Positions 21,281 through 31,710 of a DNA stretch of 64,000 nt are shown here, one piece after another. Within the stretch, counting starts at the first letter, position 1; each line of letters opens with the position of its first letter. The position numbers and the translations under genes were made by a program. The notes under the pieces are model-generated. The model searched no databases. It was not told where the DNA came from and was given only the letters and a program-made list of their open reading frames with translations. The stretch covers positions 5,201,001 through 5,265,000 of the forward strand of contig NC_069098.1 of NCBI RefSeq assembly GCF_947172395.1, given 5' to 3'. Source of the stretch: Bicyclus anynana. Lineage: Eukaryota > Arthropoda > Insecta > Lepidoptera > Nymphalidae.

Positions 21281-21613
21281 TATGTTCCTTAAAGAAGAAT
21301 ACATTTTTTTATTACTTTTCTTCCTCAAAAGGTTCACTGGTGTATCAAAGTAGCGAAATAACATTTGAAGCCGTTTATTTTTTTTTCTATATTTTTCTTT
21401 TACTAACAAGCTTAACCAAAAAAAAAACAAACAAACAAACAAACTAATCATAAGTCTTCAAAAAAACCGTAACACTCAGGCTGTATGGTCAACGATTTTA
21501 GTATGTCTCCGTTGTAGATGAATTAAAAATGTCGTAAAACGTTGTAGCAAACTTTTTTTATAAAGTAATTATTTCATTATTAAAGTAGAATTATCAAGAA
21601 TGGGCATTCTTTT
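21281..21613. other. Intergenic, nothing recognised
   Basis: AT-rich with A/T homopolymers. No gene. The 71-codon minus frame is low-complexity. Confidence 0.5.
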
Positions 21614-21935
21614 GTTTTTTTTTATTATTCTTTACAACTTGTAGAGAATAATAAAAAAACTCTTGAGTACACTCCCACCTGATGGTAAGTGATGATGCAA
21701 TCTAAGATGGAAGCGAGCTAACTTGTTAGAAGTAGGATGAAATCGACACTCCTTTCGGTTTCTACACGATATTGACGGTACGTCTTTGTCGGTAGGGTAA
21801 CTAACCAAGGCCGAAGCCTCCCACCAGCCAGACCTGGACCATTTAAGAAAACTTCATTCGGCCCAGCCGGAGATCGAACCCAGGACCTCCGTCTTGTAAA
21901 TCCACCGCGCATACTTCTGCGCCACGGAGGCCGTC
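21614..21935 (-). mobile_element. SINE-1, near-full copy
   Basis: Poly(T) at 21614 followed by a short duplicated tail end, body, B box and A box on the minus strand. The tail carries a small rearrangement (TGTAGAGAATAATAAAAAAA inserted near 21640). Confidence 0.9.
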
Positions 21936-22080
21936 AAAAAATTCAAAATTCCCTTTTGATATCAGACAACTACCTGTAATGTACGTTTAAGTTTATAAAA
22001 TTTAACTTATAATAGAAACCGTAACATTAAGCTCGTAGTAGTAAACCTCCATCCTCTACGTTATTGGCAACAATTCAAAT

Positions 22081-22405
22081 AAAAATTTTAATAAAAAAAG
22101 TTCAACCGACTTCCAACTCAAAAAATAACTTTAACTAAAAAGCAAAAAATAACATCCTACCTATGTGCTACCTTCTGATCAATTTGAAGGCGGTGCCAAG
22201 CCAGTGATGTTTTAATTAAATACGTTTAAACTACAAAATTTATGTGGTTATTCCAGAAAAAGCTTTAATTAAAACACGACACTGGCTTGGCACCGCCTTC
22301 AAACTGATCAAAAGGTAGCACATAGGTAGGATGTTATTTTTTGCTTTTTAGTTAAAGTTATTTTTTGAGTTGGAAGTCGGTTGAATTTTTTTTATTAAAA
22401 TTTTT
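22081..22405. repeat. Long inverted repeat, about 142-bp arms
   Basis: 22081-22222 and 22264-22405 are nearly perfect reverse complements. Each contains TTCAACCGACTTCC, GTGCTACCTTCTGATCA and GGCGGTGCCAAGCCAGTG, or the complement. It comprises two opposed ends of the AACCGACTTC family around a 41-nt centre. Confidence 0.9.
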
Positions 22406-22446
22406 ATTTTTTTATTTTTAGTGTTAGCATACCTACTGCGTGTGTA

Positions 22447-22706
22447 CAGTCACAACCTATCTAAGTGGAAAGTTCTTATCAATACAAATTTATGAAGTCC
22501 AAACACAAGGTAGCTACTGTGAACCGTCGAGGAGTTCTCTTCACTGTCCCTCGTCTTCATCACGAGACCCTTAATACAGTCACAACCCATATAGGTGGAA
22601 AGTACTCATCAATACAAATTAATCAAGCCCAAACAAAAGGTGACTGCTGTAAATCCTTGACGAGTTCCATCGTCTGTGTTTCGGCTCCATCATCAGACCA
22701 ACTCCA
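22447..22706 (+). repeat. Two-unit 130-bp tandem
   Basis: CAGTCACAACC starts at 22447 and 22577. The following text (GGTGGAAAGT.CT.ATCAAT, then AAGGT, GACGAGTTC) aligns unit to unit with many substitutions. The 86-codon frame spans it and is not a gene. Confidence 0.75.
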
Positions 22707-23000
22707 AACCTTCAGAAAGTTGTAGTGGTTTAAAGTACCTTATGGAAACACTAACAAACGCAGTAGTCGTCTCTACAACTTTTGAAAGTTCCCCTCGATT
22801 TCTCCAGGATGCCATCATCAGATCCTGACATGAAAAAAATGGGACCACTCTGGAAGTAAACCCTACAAAACAAAAAAAGAATTTTCAAAATCGGTCCATA
22901 ATTGACGGAATTATCGCTGGACATACATAAAAAAAAAAAAAAAAAAACATACATACAGCCGAACATAGAACCTCCTCCTTTTTGGAAGTCGGTTAAAAAT
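22707..23000 (-). mobile_element. AACCGACTTC-family element end
   Basis: Ends GGAAGTCGGTTAAAAA. It includes CTCCTCCTTTTTGG and a run of 19 A near 22930. The same end is found near 21247, 27022 and 36829. The minus 93-codon frame is repeat sequence. Confidence 0.7.
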
Positions 23001-23710
23001 AAAATGCACTGAAGCACGAAACTTTCCGCCATTTGTAAAGTGGGTCAACTAGTTGGAAGGCAAACGCAGTATTTGCTAGGATTCCATTCAAAGTGGTTGT
23101 AATACTTATTAACGGCTACGTAACTTAGTGGTTTATAGCTTCTCTTTGAACTGAAACCATTTAGAAGTTAAATTTGATAGTTGAATTCAGTTTATTAAAC
23201 CACAATGAACTTTACGAAATTCAATTGCGAAAACATCAAGTTTGTAGTTAAGGCTGCACCGTACAAATTGTATGAAAATGATTGCTTAGGATAAGTGAAT
23301 TAAGCTGTTATCTAAATATATCTATATCTTATAATAAATCAATACAACTAAAATATTTATATTTGAAAAGGTAAGACGTACTCATACCTAGAAATTATAT
23401 ATTATAAAAATACCTTTTACCTTATTGCTTTATTTCCAGTGAGTTACTTCAAACTTCAGCAAATTCGGTTAGCGTGTCAGAGTTTAGGTTCTCCTTTACT
23501 AATATAAGTCAATTTTAATTTATCTTGGCCAATTAAATGATCTTATTGATATTTACTAGATATGAGTTTCTTTAATTTTGCAAAATTTGGTTATATTTTT
23601 AAAATACATTATCTAAACCGTAAAATTCAGAAAACAATCAAGTATGTAAACATACTCGACGATTTTTTTAATTTTGCGACTGTTATTATTTAAAAAAAAG
23701 TAAATATAAA
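23001..23710. other. Intergenic, nothing recognised
   Basis: AT-rich, no gene recognised. Confidence 0.55.
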
Positions 23711-23920
23711 TTTTAAGAAATTAAATATAATGTGTCTCAATCGGTGAAGGAAAACATCGAGAGGAAACCTGCATACCAGAGAAGTTTCTTATTTCTCTGC
23801 GTGTGTGAAGTCTGCCGATCCGCATGGGGTCAGCGTGGTGGATAATTGGCCTAACTCCTCTCATTCTGAGAGGAGACTCGAGCTTGGCAGTGAGCCGAAT
23901 ATGGGTTGATGACGACGACG
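23711..23920 (+). mobile_element. SINE-2, 5'-truncated
   Basis: Starts in the body (AAGAAATTAAATATAATGTG). The rest of the body and the tail are intact, with a GACGACGACG end. The head is absent. Confidence 0.9.
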
Positions 23921-24149
23921 AAATATATTTTTTTTTATTCTCAACAAGTTAAACGAAATATAAATTAATAACAATAATATTTATAAATTAATAAATATAA
24001 ATCAATAACATCGGACAAAAGGATTAAAGGTTAAGCTTATAAGTGGCGATGAACTCAAAAATAGAAGCAGACTTTCTTGGAACAGGTTCAAGTTTATTCT
24101 ACCCATACCTCTGTTTCCACATATCATACCAAAACGCATGGCGGAACAC

Positions 24150-24450
24150 GTATTGTGCCGGTAAGGTGGCAACTAGCCACGGCCGATGCCACTAGACGAG
24201 ACTTGAGCCTATTTAGAAAATATGAAATCCTAAATTGAACTGAGCTGATAATCGAACCGGATCGCTCCACGAATGTGCTAGGAGAGCCACACTACGGGAG
24301 GAATGGCGACGGATAGTGAGGCTTGCCACCGCACCCAAATGACGACCACGACCACTTTGTCATGAGTGTAACGACAAAGAAGAAAGAAGATAATCGAACC
24401 CAGGATCTGTCTATTGAAAACCACAACATACCAACTGCGCCAGAAAAGTC
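24150..24450 (-). mobile_element. Divergent SINE-1 relative, interrupted
   Basis: The plus strand shows TGCCGGTAAGGTGGCAACTA, GCCACGGCCGATGCC and, after an insertion, ATCGAACCCAGGA and CCAACTGCGCCA (complements of the B and A boxes). It is clearly diverged from the other copies. The body is interrupted inside the B box. Confidence 0.7.
24259..24388 (+). pseudogene. LINE ORF2 C-terminal scrap with target duplication
   Basis: GATAATCGAACC occurs at 24247-24258 and 24389-24400, exactly bracketing the insert. The insert reads ECARRATLREEWRRIVRLAT and then a stop, the usual end of a non-LTR ORF2. It is the same type as 59512-59860. Confidence 0.75.
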
Positions 24451-24461
24451 ATGAAATGTTA

Positions 24462-24653
24462 TCTATACTAATATTATAAAGCTGAAGAGTTTGTTTGATT
24501 GAACGCGATAATCTCAGGAACTACTGGTTTGATTTGAAAAATTCTTTCAGTGTTAGATAGCCCATTTATCGAGAAAAGCTATAGGCTATATATTATCCTC
24601 GTATTCCTACGGGAACGGAAACCACGCGAGTGAAACCATGCGGCGTCAGCTAG
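24462..24653 (+). mobile_element. Helitron-like type A, full copy
   Basis: TCTATACTAATATTATAAAG at the start after A, GCGTCAGCTAG at the end before T, with the subterminal hairpin slightly mutated. Confidence 0.85.
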
Positions 24654-24773
24654 TATATCATAATTTCCTTAAGGTGCTTAATCGTCGAAACTGAGGCGAA
24701 CAAAGGTGGTTAATTGTCTTAATTTCATGTAGTAAACAATGAAAGTTATTAAAACAAAATAATACCTAAATAA

Positions 24774-24843
24774 TTGGCCTAACCCCTCTCATTCTGAGAG
24801 GAGACTCGAGCTCAGCAGTGAGCCGAATATGGGTTGATGACGA
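24774..24843 (+). mobile_element. SINE-2 tail fragment
   Basis: Only the last 70 bp (TTGGCCTAACCCCTCTCATT to TGGGTTGATGACGA). Confidence 0.85.
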
Positions 24844-25163
24844 ATACCTAAATATCATCTACAATGTCGAGTTGGGTGTTCAGAAAATGTTAAAACTAGG
24901 TATACGAGTATATAATAGTATACATATAATAATAGTTCATTGTACGATAAAATTAATTTATTCTAATAAAATTTATATATATTCATAATATCCGCGCTGG
25001 CAGTCAGGTCATCAGGTGATCAGCAGGAGTCTTCACTTTATCTCACATTTCATCCGTAGAGCTTAGTTTATAATGATGCATTCACGTCTTGAATTAAGAA
25101 CTTTTTAGCATCGCTAGCATCTTTACACAAAGCTTAGGCCTAACTATCATCCTTTTAGTTGAA
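24844..25163 (-). other. Downstream region and probable 3' UTR of the transporter gene
   Basis: This lies just past the stop codon of the minus-strand transporter. No other gene is seen. Confidence 0.5.
24958..24963 (-). promoter_or_regulatory. Candidate polyadenylation signal
   Basis: AATAAA on the minus strand about 200 bp after the transporter stop codon. Position and motif fit, but there is no transcript evidence. In AT-rich DNA the hexamer can occur by chance. Confidence 0.4.
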
Positions 25164-26476
25164 CTAAGATTGTAAGCTACTAACGTCTCCCATCTCTCTA
25201 CTCAACAAATCGTTCTGTTGTTCCAAACAAAGTATCTCATCGACGGTTCCAAACCTGTTATGTTTAAAATAAAATTGTATTTCCTGGTTTGTTCTGCCTT
25301 TCGTCTCCGGCAAAAAGTAATAGAGGTACAGAATACAAGCAAACACGACACCAGAATGTACAAAAAATACTCCGTGATAGCCTATCAGTGGAAACAGATA
25401 TGCGGCTAATTTAATACCTAAACACTGTAAAATCCCGCCAAAGGCACCTATCCCAAAAATGGACGAGGCGCTTATATCCAAAGGATGAAGTTCAGATAGC
25501 AAAGTCTCTAAAACAGCATACGGTCCGGCTGACACAACAACACAATACAACGCCAAAAGGGTCACTTTTACCCATTTCTCATAAATGCTGTTATCCGTCC
25601 AAAAGTACATGCAAAACGCTAGTACAATCTGTATTAAATTTGCTAATGGACCAGAAGTAAATAGCAATGATCTCATATTAAATCTACTAACAAACACGCA
25701 AGCTAACCCCGAGCCTATTAGCGAAAACCCATCCACGAACAAAGTGGATAATAATATATCTGAAGACCCGGTTATATCACGGAGTATGGTTATTATTAAA
25801 GTGCTTATCAGTATTCGACCTGCTGCTACTCTGTAAGTGGATGTTGCTACTAGGAGCGCATATATCTTTCTATAAGGTTTTCCTTTCCACGCCTTTACGT
25901 ATTTACCTATAACCTTTGTTAAAACGTTACGATTTTTGTTTAATTTATTACAATTTTCTCTTTGGCTATCGATTAATGTTTTTAATTCGCTCTCGGTCGC
26001 CTCATTCATTGTACGAAGTTTTCTGAATGCTATTTCGCATTCAGTGAATCTACCTTTAATTGCCAGCCATGCGGGGCTTTCGACCCAAAAGAATGGCAAG
26101 ATTGCGGATATAATTGTGGGTATCAACCCGACTAGAGCCACGTGTCTCCAATGCATCAACAGACTCAACACATGCCCTAGTAGTGTGCCAAGTGCTGATG
26201 CACATACCGCCATTAAATTCAAGCAAAGTGATCTCATGTCTGGAGCCACGTATTCCCCAACGCTTGTGTATGTCACAATCATGAATCCACCAAGCGATAT
26301 CCCCAAAATCACTCTTGTTAGCAACAACGTGTATTTGTCTTGAGCGAAATAGACCATGATCCAGCAAATTGACATGGGAATGGAGACAATTGTAATGGTT
26401 CTTCTTCTGCCCAATACATCGGTGAGTATCGCTGTTAGGGCGAAACCGCAGAAACAGGTGACGTTGATAGTAGAGG
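25164..26476 (-). CDS. MFS sugar-transporter-family protein, last exon
   Basis: This exon encodes about 437 of the predicted 493 residues of a polytopic membrane carrier. In model numbering (ATG at 27355 as residue 1) it shows GRRR at 79-82 after membrane segment 2, RVILG at 111-115 and GEYVAP at about 130-135 around segments 4-5. ESPAWLAIKGR is at 189-199 before the central cytosolic loop, and PETKGR at 446-451 follows segment 12. These are signature motifs of the sugar porter family. The second half-signature, normally D...GRR after segment 8, is degraded to VSRFNMRS, and no QLS motif is seen in segment 7. The substrate therefore cannot be read off. Insect relatives are often labelled trehalose or facilitated sugar transporters. 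The splice acceptor TTTTTCAG ends at 26477. The first codon is split (G from the upstream exon plus CC), giving the sequence SWIASTINVTC. No stop or frameshift occurs. The apparent start near 26414 is TTG, not a true start. Confidence 0.9.
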
Positions 26477-26766
26477 CTGAAAAATTAAAAAAATAACTGA
26501 TATTTAATTTCGTCCGTGACTAGGGAGCATACCTACTGCAATATATTATCCTGTGTTCCAACTAAAGACGAGTATATTTAATTCTAATATTAGGTTACCA
26601 CTTGATTTTAAATATCTTCCTTATCTATTCTGTAAAGATCGGCTTTGAGGTTATAATATTTTTCATGATGTGAGGTTAGTTGTTGGTTTGTATATATCAG
26701 GGAATTAATTGTTCTTTATATGATAATCGACTACTTGAAACTATTTTCTTATCGTATTAAACGTAC
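26477..26766 (-). other. Intron of the transporter gene
   Basis: Minus strand GTACGT donor at 26766 and TTTTTCAG acceptor at 26477, phase 1. No repeat recognised inside. Confidence 0.8.
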
Positions 26767-26902
26767 CTATCCACGAAACCTCGTCTTCACTGAGTGGTAT
26801 GGATTGGTCTTTCCCGTTCAGAGCGTCCACCATCCCCGACATTTGACCGAATATAAAGCCATCCGAAAAGTTGCAGAACGCTAGCCCGGTTATCACCAGC
26901 AC
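26767..26902 (-). CDS. MFS sugar-transporter-family protein, internal exon
   Basis: A 136-bp exon bounded by ATTTTAG at its 5' side and GTACGT at its 3' side. It encodes residues 12-56 and the first base of codon 57: the first membrane segment (VLVITGLAFCN), the start of the outer loop (FGQMSGMVDALNGKDQS) and IPLSEDEVSWI. The last phrase is the usual approach to membrane segment 2 in insect sugar porters. The frame joins the next exon without a break, which is strong support for both splice sites. Confidence 0.88.
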
Positions 26903-27322
26903 CTAAAATAACAATCAAATCTTCACAATATTACTACTTTCTTTCTTTGAGGACCTTTATGGCGTTGTTGGTAGTGATGTGGTTTTTAAAAGAATCAATA
27001 TTGTTTATATTGAAGAACATAGAACCTCCTCCGTTTTGGAAGACAGTTAAAACATAATCATAAATTTGAGTTATTTTTTTTACGTTTATACACGTGGCTT
27101 AATTTAATAAGGATAGTTAGGATCAACTTGGATAGCATGGTTTTGTATCACTTCAAAGTGTTCTATCGCAAGACAAAGTTTGTCGATGGGCATTGGGCGT
27201 CCCTGCTGGACATAGGCCTCATAAATGGAATTTCAAAAATCACGATCCCGAGTCGCCAGCATCCAACGGCCCCGTGGTCAACGTGTATAAATGAATAACA
27301 GTTGCTTATATTATATATTTAC
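26903..27322 (-). other. Intron of the transporter gene with repeat scraps
   Basis: GTAAAT donor at 27322 and ATTTTAG acceptor at 26903, phase 0. It contains an AACCGACTTC-family end (about 27020-27055, AACCTCCTCCGTTTTGGAAG) and a LINE 3' scrap (27188-27285, complement of GGCCTATGTCCAGCAGGGAC). Confidence 0.7.
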
Positions 27323-27385
27323 CTGACGCAAAATTTGAGGTGTTATGCTTTTCATTTTCTTTTCTGGCCTTTTCAGATTCGACGT
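27323..27385 (-). CDS. MFS sugar-transporter-family protein, first recognised coding exon
   Basis: A 63-bp open exon with acceptor CCATTACAG before 27385 and donor GTAAAT after 27323. It reads TSNLKRPEKKMKSITPQILR plus Q, and continues in phase 0 into VLVITG. The only ATG is at 27355-27353 and gives a 493-residue protein, close to the usual length for the family. The acceptor-like sequence upstream suggests either an untranslated first exon or a further coding exon beyond 27,400. If upstream coding exists, the N-terminus is longer. Without splicing, the frame meets a TAG about 10 codons upstream. Confidence 0.7.
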
Positions 27386-28656
27386 CTGTAATGGAAACAA
27401 ATTAATCGCATCCTAAATATTTTTATGGAAAGCTTGCTTGCACTGTACAAAAGTTATCAGGTCTCATGGAGAGCCAAGCTTTTAACTCTACACACCCTTA
27501 TCTAACACTATAACTTTATTCATATAGCCTCTTCTGCATAAATCCGAGCCTTAGACTCTCTGCAAACCTTACTCCGTAGTCTCAATGTGTGCCTTGACCA
27601 TTTCTTTGATTTGCAACTCATTAAATCCCTATCGATGTTCAGCATACGTGTTTTATGGAATTCTTTCACTTTCACACAAAAAAATATGCGAATAAAAATA
27701 ACACAGGAAAGCTGACATAATTTTTATCGTTTGTTAATTGTAGTTTATTTTCTTGCAAATATTTTACATTTTCCAATTGCACCTACCTGCTGTCTACCGC
27801 GTTCTAAATTGAGAATTACTTTTTCTTTAATAAAGTTCACGCTCCTTGAATTCGACGTACAAAGAAAACTTTTCCGAGTTACCTAGTTACATGAAAAAGG
27901 GGATTTTACCCTTAAATTACCCTTAAAAATTGAACTTTACCTACTAAAAGTTGTAAAACAATCGCGAATAAGTAGCCAGCAGCGATCACGCGTGCGTAAT
28001 TGTGCGTAAAATATGCGCAACTATTGAAGTTATACGATGAGCAAAATCTATATCTTTAGATAGAGTCATCAATATTTTTTTTTGCAATGGTTTGTTCACT
28101 TAACCTTATCATCATCATCAATTCTATATACGTATAAATAAAATCAAAGTGACTGTCTGTGATTTTTAAAATAACTGTGTTTTTTTCGAGTGCGTATAGT
28201 TAGGCTATTTACTATTACGGCATTCTCCATACATGCTGCGATACAATATTCGCGAAGGCAGTGAGAAAGCGCGCATATTATTCGTGAATATTTAGCCACA
28301 CACTTCGCGATAATTCAAAATATTCGCGTAATCCTTGTAGGAAAAAAACGGAACCCTTGTAGGATCGCTTTGCTGTCTGTAGTTCTGTCTACCTATCTGT
28401 CAAAGGGTCTCGAAGTAACTTGACGTTTAATCAGTGTTTGTAAGAAATAAATTAATTTTGATTTGATTTAATTTATGACTAAAAACGAGATTCATATTAG
28501 GTGGGCGAATCTGACTTACACTTGTCCAATTTTTTGTAACAACAAACGTTAGCGTGGCATAAAGGAAGCCAGCGCCATCTAGAATCAATACTTATAATAC
28601 GACTCCTGTACATTTTGTACATTCTGTACATTGAAGATATTTTGAAAATTTTTGTT
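27386..28656. other. Upstream of the transporter gene, no further exon identified
   Basis: AT-rich. A first exon or promoter for the minus-strand gene should lie here or further right, but I see no convincing coding exon or core promoter. Positions 28000-28020 and 28220-28330 have several GCGC/CGCG-rich words in otherwise AT-rich DNA. Confidence 0.4.
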
Positions 28657-28673
28657 GGGGGGGGGGGGGGGGG
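28657..28673 (+). repeat. Poly(G) run of 17
   Basis: An uninterrupted run of 17 G in AT-rich DNA. The 69-codon frame through it (GGGGGG) is not a gene. Confidence 0.95.
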
Positions 28674-29320
28674 TTATATAATCGATACTGAAGCTAAACA
28701 CGCGCGTGATTTCCACGCGAAAAAAATATACCAACCTAAAATAATACCTGTAAATCATAACAACACCTTAGCAGAAAATAGCCATATGATTAATAACATT
28801 TTTTATTATTCAGAAATCTGGTAGATTTTGAGTAAACCAACCGCGATCATACAAACATACATTACGTGTATTGTGTGAGCATATATTTAAAAAAAGTTTA
28901 GGTATTTACTTATAAGATATACAGGGTCACGTTTTTTGAAGACGGAAATATATATTTTTTACAACAAAATTATTGATGCAGGATATTAAGTAAATTACTT
29001 ATAAATTTATTTGAATGCCTACAGTATATATTTGTCTACAACACTTGCGATAGAAAAAAAAATATTACCATTAAAATGTAATTTGTTATTAATGCTATAA
29101 ATATGGATTCTTCTAACTTTATAGTCAGTGTTATAGGTAAGCTTTTTAGAGGTAGACTTTAGAAATCTAGTTGTGCATATATTTTGTAGCTACATTTCGA
29201 CAAAAAGTCTATTTTTAACTTCCCGCTAAGTAGTAAGTAGGGACGAAGAAGAAAAGATTCATTGCACACAAAACAAAACATACAAACAGAAGAAATAAAA
29301 CAAAATAAGGGGAGTATATA
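28674..29320. other. Intergenic, nothing recognised
   Basis: AT-rich, no gene. A 110-codon minus frame begins to the right and consists mostly of repeat translation. Confidence 0.5.
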
Positions 29321-29470
29321 GTTCGAAGAGCCGATGGACGTTGGGGTTCCAAAGTGCTGGAATGGCGACCACGCACTAGAAAGCGCAGTATTGGTCGACC
29401 CCCCACCAGGTGGCTCCCTACAAAAGCCTATGTCCTGTAGTGGACGTCCATCGGCTGACATGATGATGAT
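29321..29470 (+). mobile_element. RTE-like LINE 3' fragment, internally deleted
   Basis: GAGCCGATGGACGTTGGGGT through GGTCGACCCCCCACCAGGTG. It then jumps to CCCTACAAAAGCCTATGTCC and the end (GTGGACGTCCATCGGCTGAC, ATGATGATG). One frame reads ESAVLVDPPPGG as in the other scraps. Confidence 0.8.
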
Positions 29471-29792
29471 TTTTTTTTTTATTCTTGACAAGTTAGCCCT
29501 TGACTACAATCTCACCTGATGGTAAGTAAGAAGCGGGCTAACTTGAAAGAGGAGGAGGATGAAAATCCACACTCCTTTCGGTTTCTACACGACATCGTAC
29601 CGGAACGCTAAATCGCTTAGTGGTACGTCTTTGCCGGTAGGGTGGTAACTAGCCACGGCTGAAGCCTCCCAAAAGCCATACCTGGACCAATTAAGATTTT
29701 AATCAAATCTCAATCGGCCCAGCTGGGGATCGAACCCAGGACCTCCGTTTTGTAAATCCACCGCGCATACCACTGCGCCACGGAGGCCGTCA
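29471..29792 (-). mobile_element. SINE-1, full copy
   Basis: Poly(T) directly after the LINE scrap, then tail, body, B box and A box on the minus strand. About 20 bp of the tail (the TGATGATGCA region) are deleted near 29528. Confidence 0.93.
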
Positions 29793-30139
29793 AAAATGAT
29801 GATGATGATGATGAAGGGGAATATAGGTTGATATCAGCCCGTTTTTCGATAATTTTTATCAGTTATCAAGGTTTTGAGTCCCTCTCAACTCTCCTAACAG
29901 TTTTTGCGGTGGTGTCTTTGTTTGTATGTAGGCCCTTCGTATTTTTATTAATAAAAAAAACCTGTGCGTCTTTGGACGTTCGATAGAAGTGATAACTTTA
30001 GCTTTAATTAATTGAATTTAATTAATTTTTGAATATAATTAAGACTTCTCTACTGTCGGAGAGGTGTGAAGAACATTTTGACAGCAACAACAGAAACTTT
30101 TCAAATAGTCTGTGGTCGAAAAATCAGTCCGAAGTTCGC
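29793..30139. other. Intergenic, nothing recognised
   Basis: Begins with a short (ATG)n run. No gene. Confidence 0.5.
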
Positions 30140-30610
30140 TGCAAGTGCAAGTGTCAAACGTTCAAATTTTAGCTGTAACGCTTTCAGTTACCGAGCGCTA
30201 TACCATAAGAAAGTATCACTTCAAAAAAAAACATTAAAAAAAATCTAAACGCGTAAACAAACAAAGTACAGACATTAAATTTCTACTTTCTTATTAAAAT
30301 AACGCTTATTTTAGTTTTCGGTATTTAATTTATAACTCAAGGGCGCGAATAAGCTGCTAAAAAAATTGAAAAATATTGTCAAACGTGCCAACTCTAACTG
30401 TAACACGTTACGTTACCGAGCGGTTTACCCTCTCTTAAGAAAGTATCACTTCAAAAAAAAAAAATTCTAAAGAAAATCTAAACACTTACTTTACAAACAA
30501 AATACAGACATTAGATTTCTACTTTCAAAATAAAGTACAGGTAAGGTGAGGTAGGTAATTTTAGTCTTTGGTATTTAATTTCTAACTCAAGGGCCCGATT
30601 AAGCTGCTAA
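30140..30610. repeat. Two-unit 230-bp direct repeat
   Basis: GAAAGTATCACTTC starts at 30209 and 30439. Flanking blocks (TTACCGAGCG, ACAGACATTA, TTTCTACTTTC, AACTCAAGGGC, AAGCTGCTAAAAAA) recur in the same order. It is an old tandem duplication, perhaps of a foldback element. Confidence 0.8.
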
Positions 30611-30974
30611 AAAATAGAAAAAACCTACAAATTCACATATAGAACAATTAAAATGAATTATATCTTTACTTAACGCTTTTACGAACGTCTTTATTGCTCC
30701 CTGAATGGTTTTTAAGCAACAAAACGGTACTGTATTAAACTCTCACTGCGCAGATAACACTTGATACTCATTAAGCGTAAACGACAGTAAAAGGCAAATC
30801 ATTATCTTATTGTTTTGTCTCTTAACTAAACTCCATGTTATATTAAGTTGGCTCTCTGGTCCAATGGTTTTATTATGAGAATTCGGACCAGTAGATGTCA
30901 GCCTATACTGAGCTTTTAAATAAATAAATTTATTCATCAACATCAAGATCAAAATCAGGATCAAGATCAAGATC
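30611..30974. other. Intergenic with a simple repeat at its end
   Basis: An imperfect (GATCAA)n / (AATCAG)n run starts at about 30940. No gene. The minus frame with an LILILIL start is the translation of this run. Confidence 0.6.
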
Positions 30975-31130
30975 AGGATCAAGAGTCGGATACAGAAATG
31001 CAGTGATTATTGAGACGCCGCGTATTGTGAGAAGGTTCCTCACTCTAGAGCCCTGACCGTCGGATGTTTGGGCACTCAAATGACCCACAGCGGGCAAGTT
31101 GATTTTTTTTAATTTTTTTATTAGTTATTT
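30975..31130 (+). repeat. Dispersed repeat, second copy
   Basis: Matches 14755-14900 block by block (GGATCAAGAGTCGGA, GCGTATTGTGAG, GTTCCTCACTCT, TTTGGGCACTCAAATGA). Confidence 0.7.
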
Positions 31131-31329
31131 GTATTTAATATGTGACCACCGGGCCTGCCTTATTTAAAAATACTTTTTCCAAATAGAAACTCATAAAAGA
31201 GGAAAAAACGTTAATACGTCACTTCCGGTGTTTATCTTTAACATTTGATAGTGATTGTTACAAAATCGAACATTACCCTCCCGCCACGCCAAATAAGAGC
31301 AGCATGGTGGATTTAAGTTGTTGTATTTT

Positions 31330-31658
31330 GACGGCCTCCGTGGTGCAGTGGTATGCGCGTTGGATTTACAAGACGGAGGTCCTGGGTTCGATCCCCGGCT
31401 GGGCAGATTGAGATTTTCTTAATTTGTCCAGGTCTGGCTGGTGGGAGGCTTCGATTGTGGCTAGTTACCACCCTATCGGCAAAGACGTACCGCCAAGCGA
31501 TTTAGCGTTCCGGTACGATGCCGTCTAGAAACCGAAAGGGGTGTGGATTTTCATCCTCCTCCTAACAAGTTAGCCCGCTTCCATCTTAGATTGCATCATG
31601 ACTTACCATCAGGTGAGATTGTAGTCAAGGGCTAACCTGTAAAGAATAATAAATAAAT
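31330..31658 (+). mobile_element. SINE-1, full copy
   Basis: All parts present with an A-rich end. It appears to split an older repeat. AGCAGCATGGTGGATTTAAG lies just left of it and TCCTAAAAGGCTAGG then GGCCCTGTAGTG just right, and these blocks are otherwise neighbours in related repeats. Confidence 0.93.
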
Positions 31659-31710
31659 ATCCCCTCTCCTAAAAGGCTAGGTAGTCCTGGCCCTGTAGTG
31701 AGTCGTTAAA

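Noticed and set aside
25585..26343. Plus-strand frames of 83 and 135 codons
   Set aside because: They are antisense shadows of the transporter exon.
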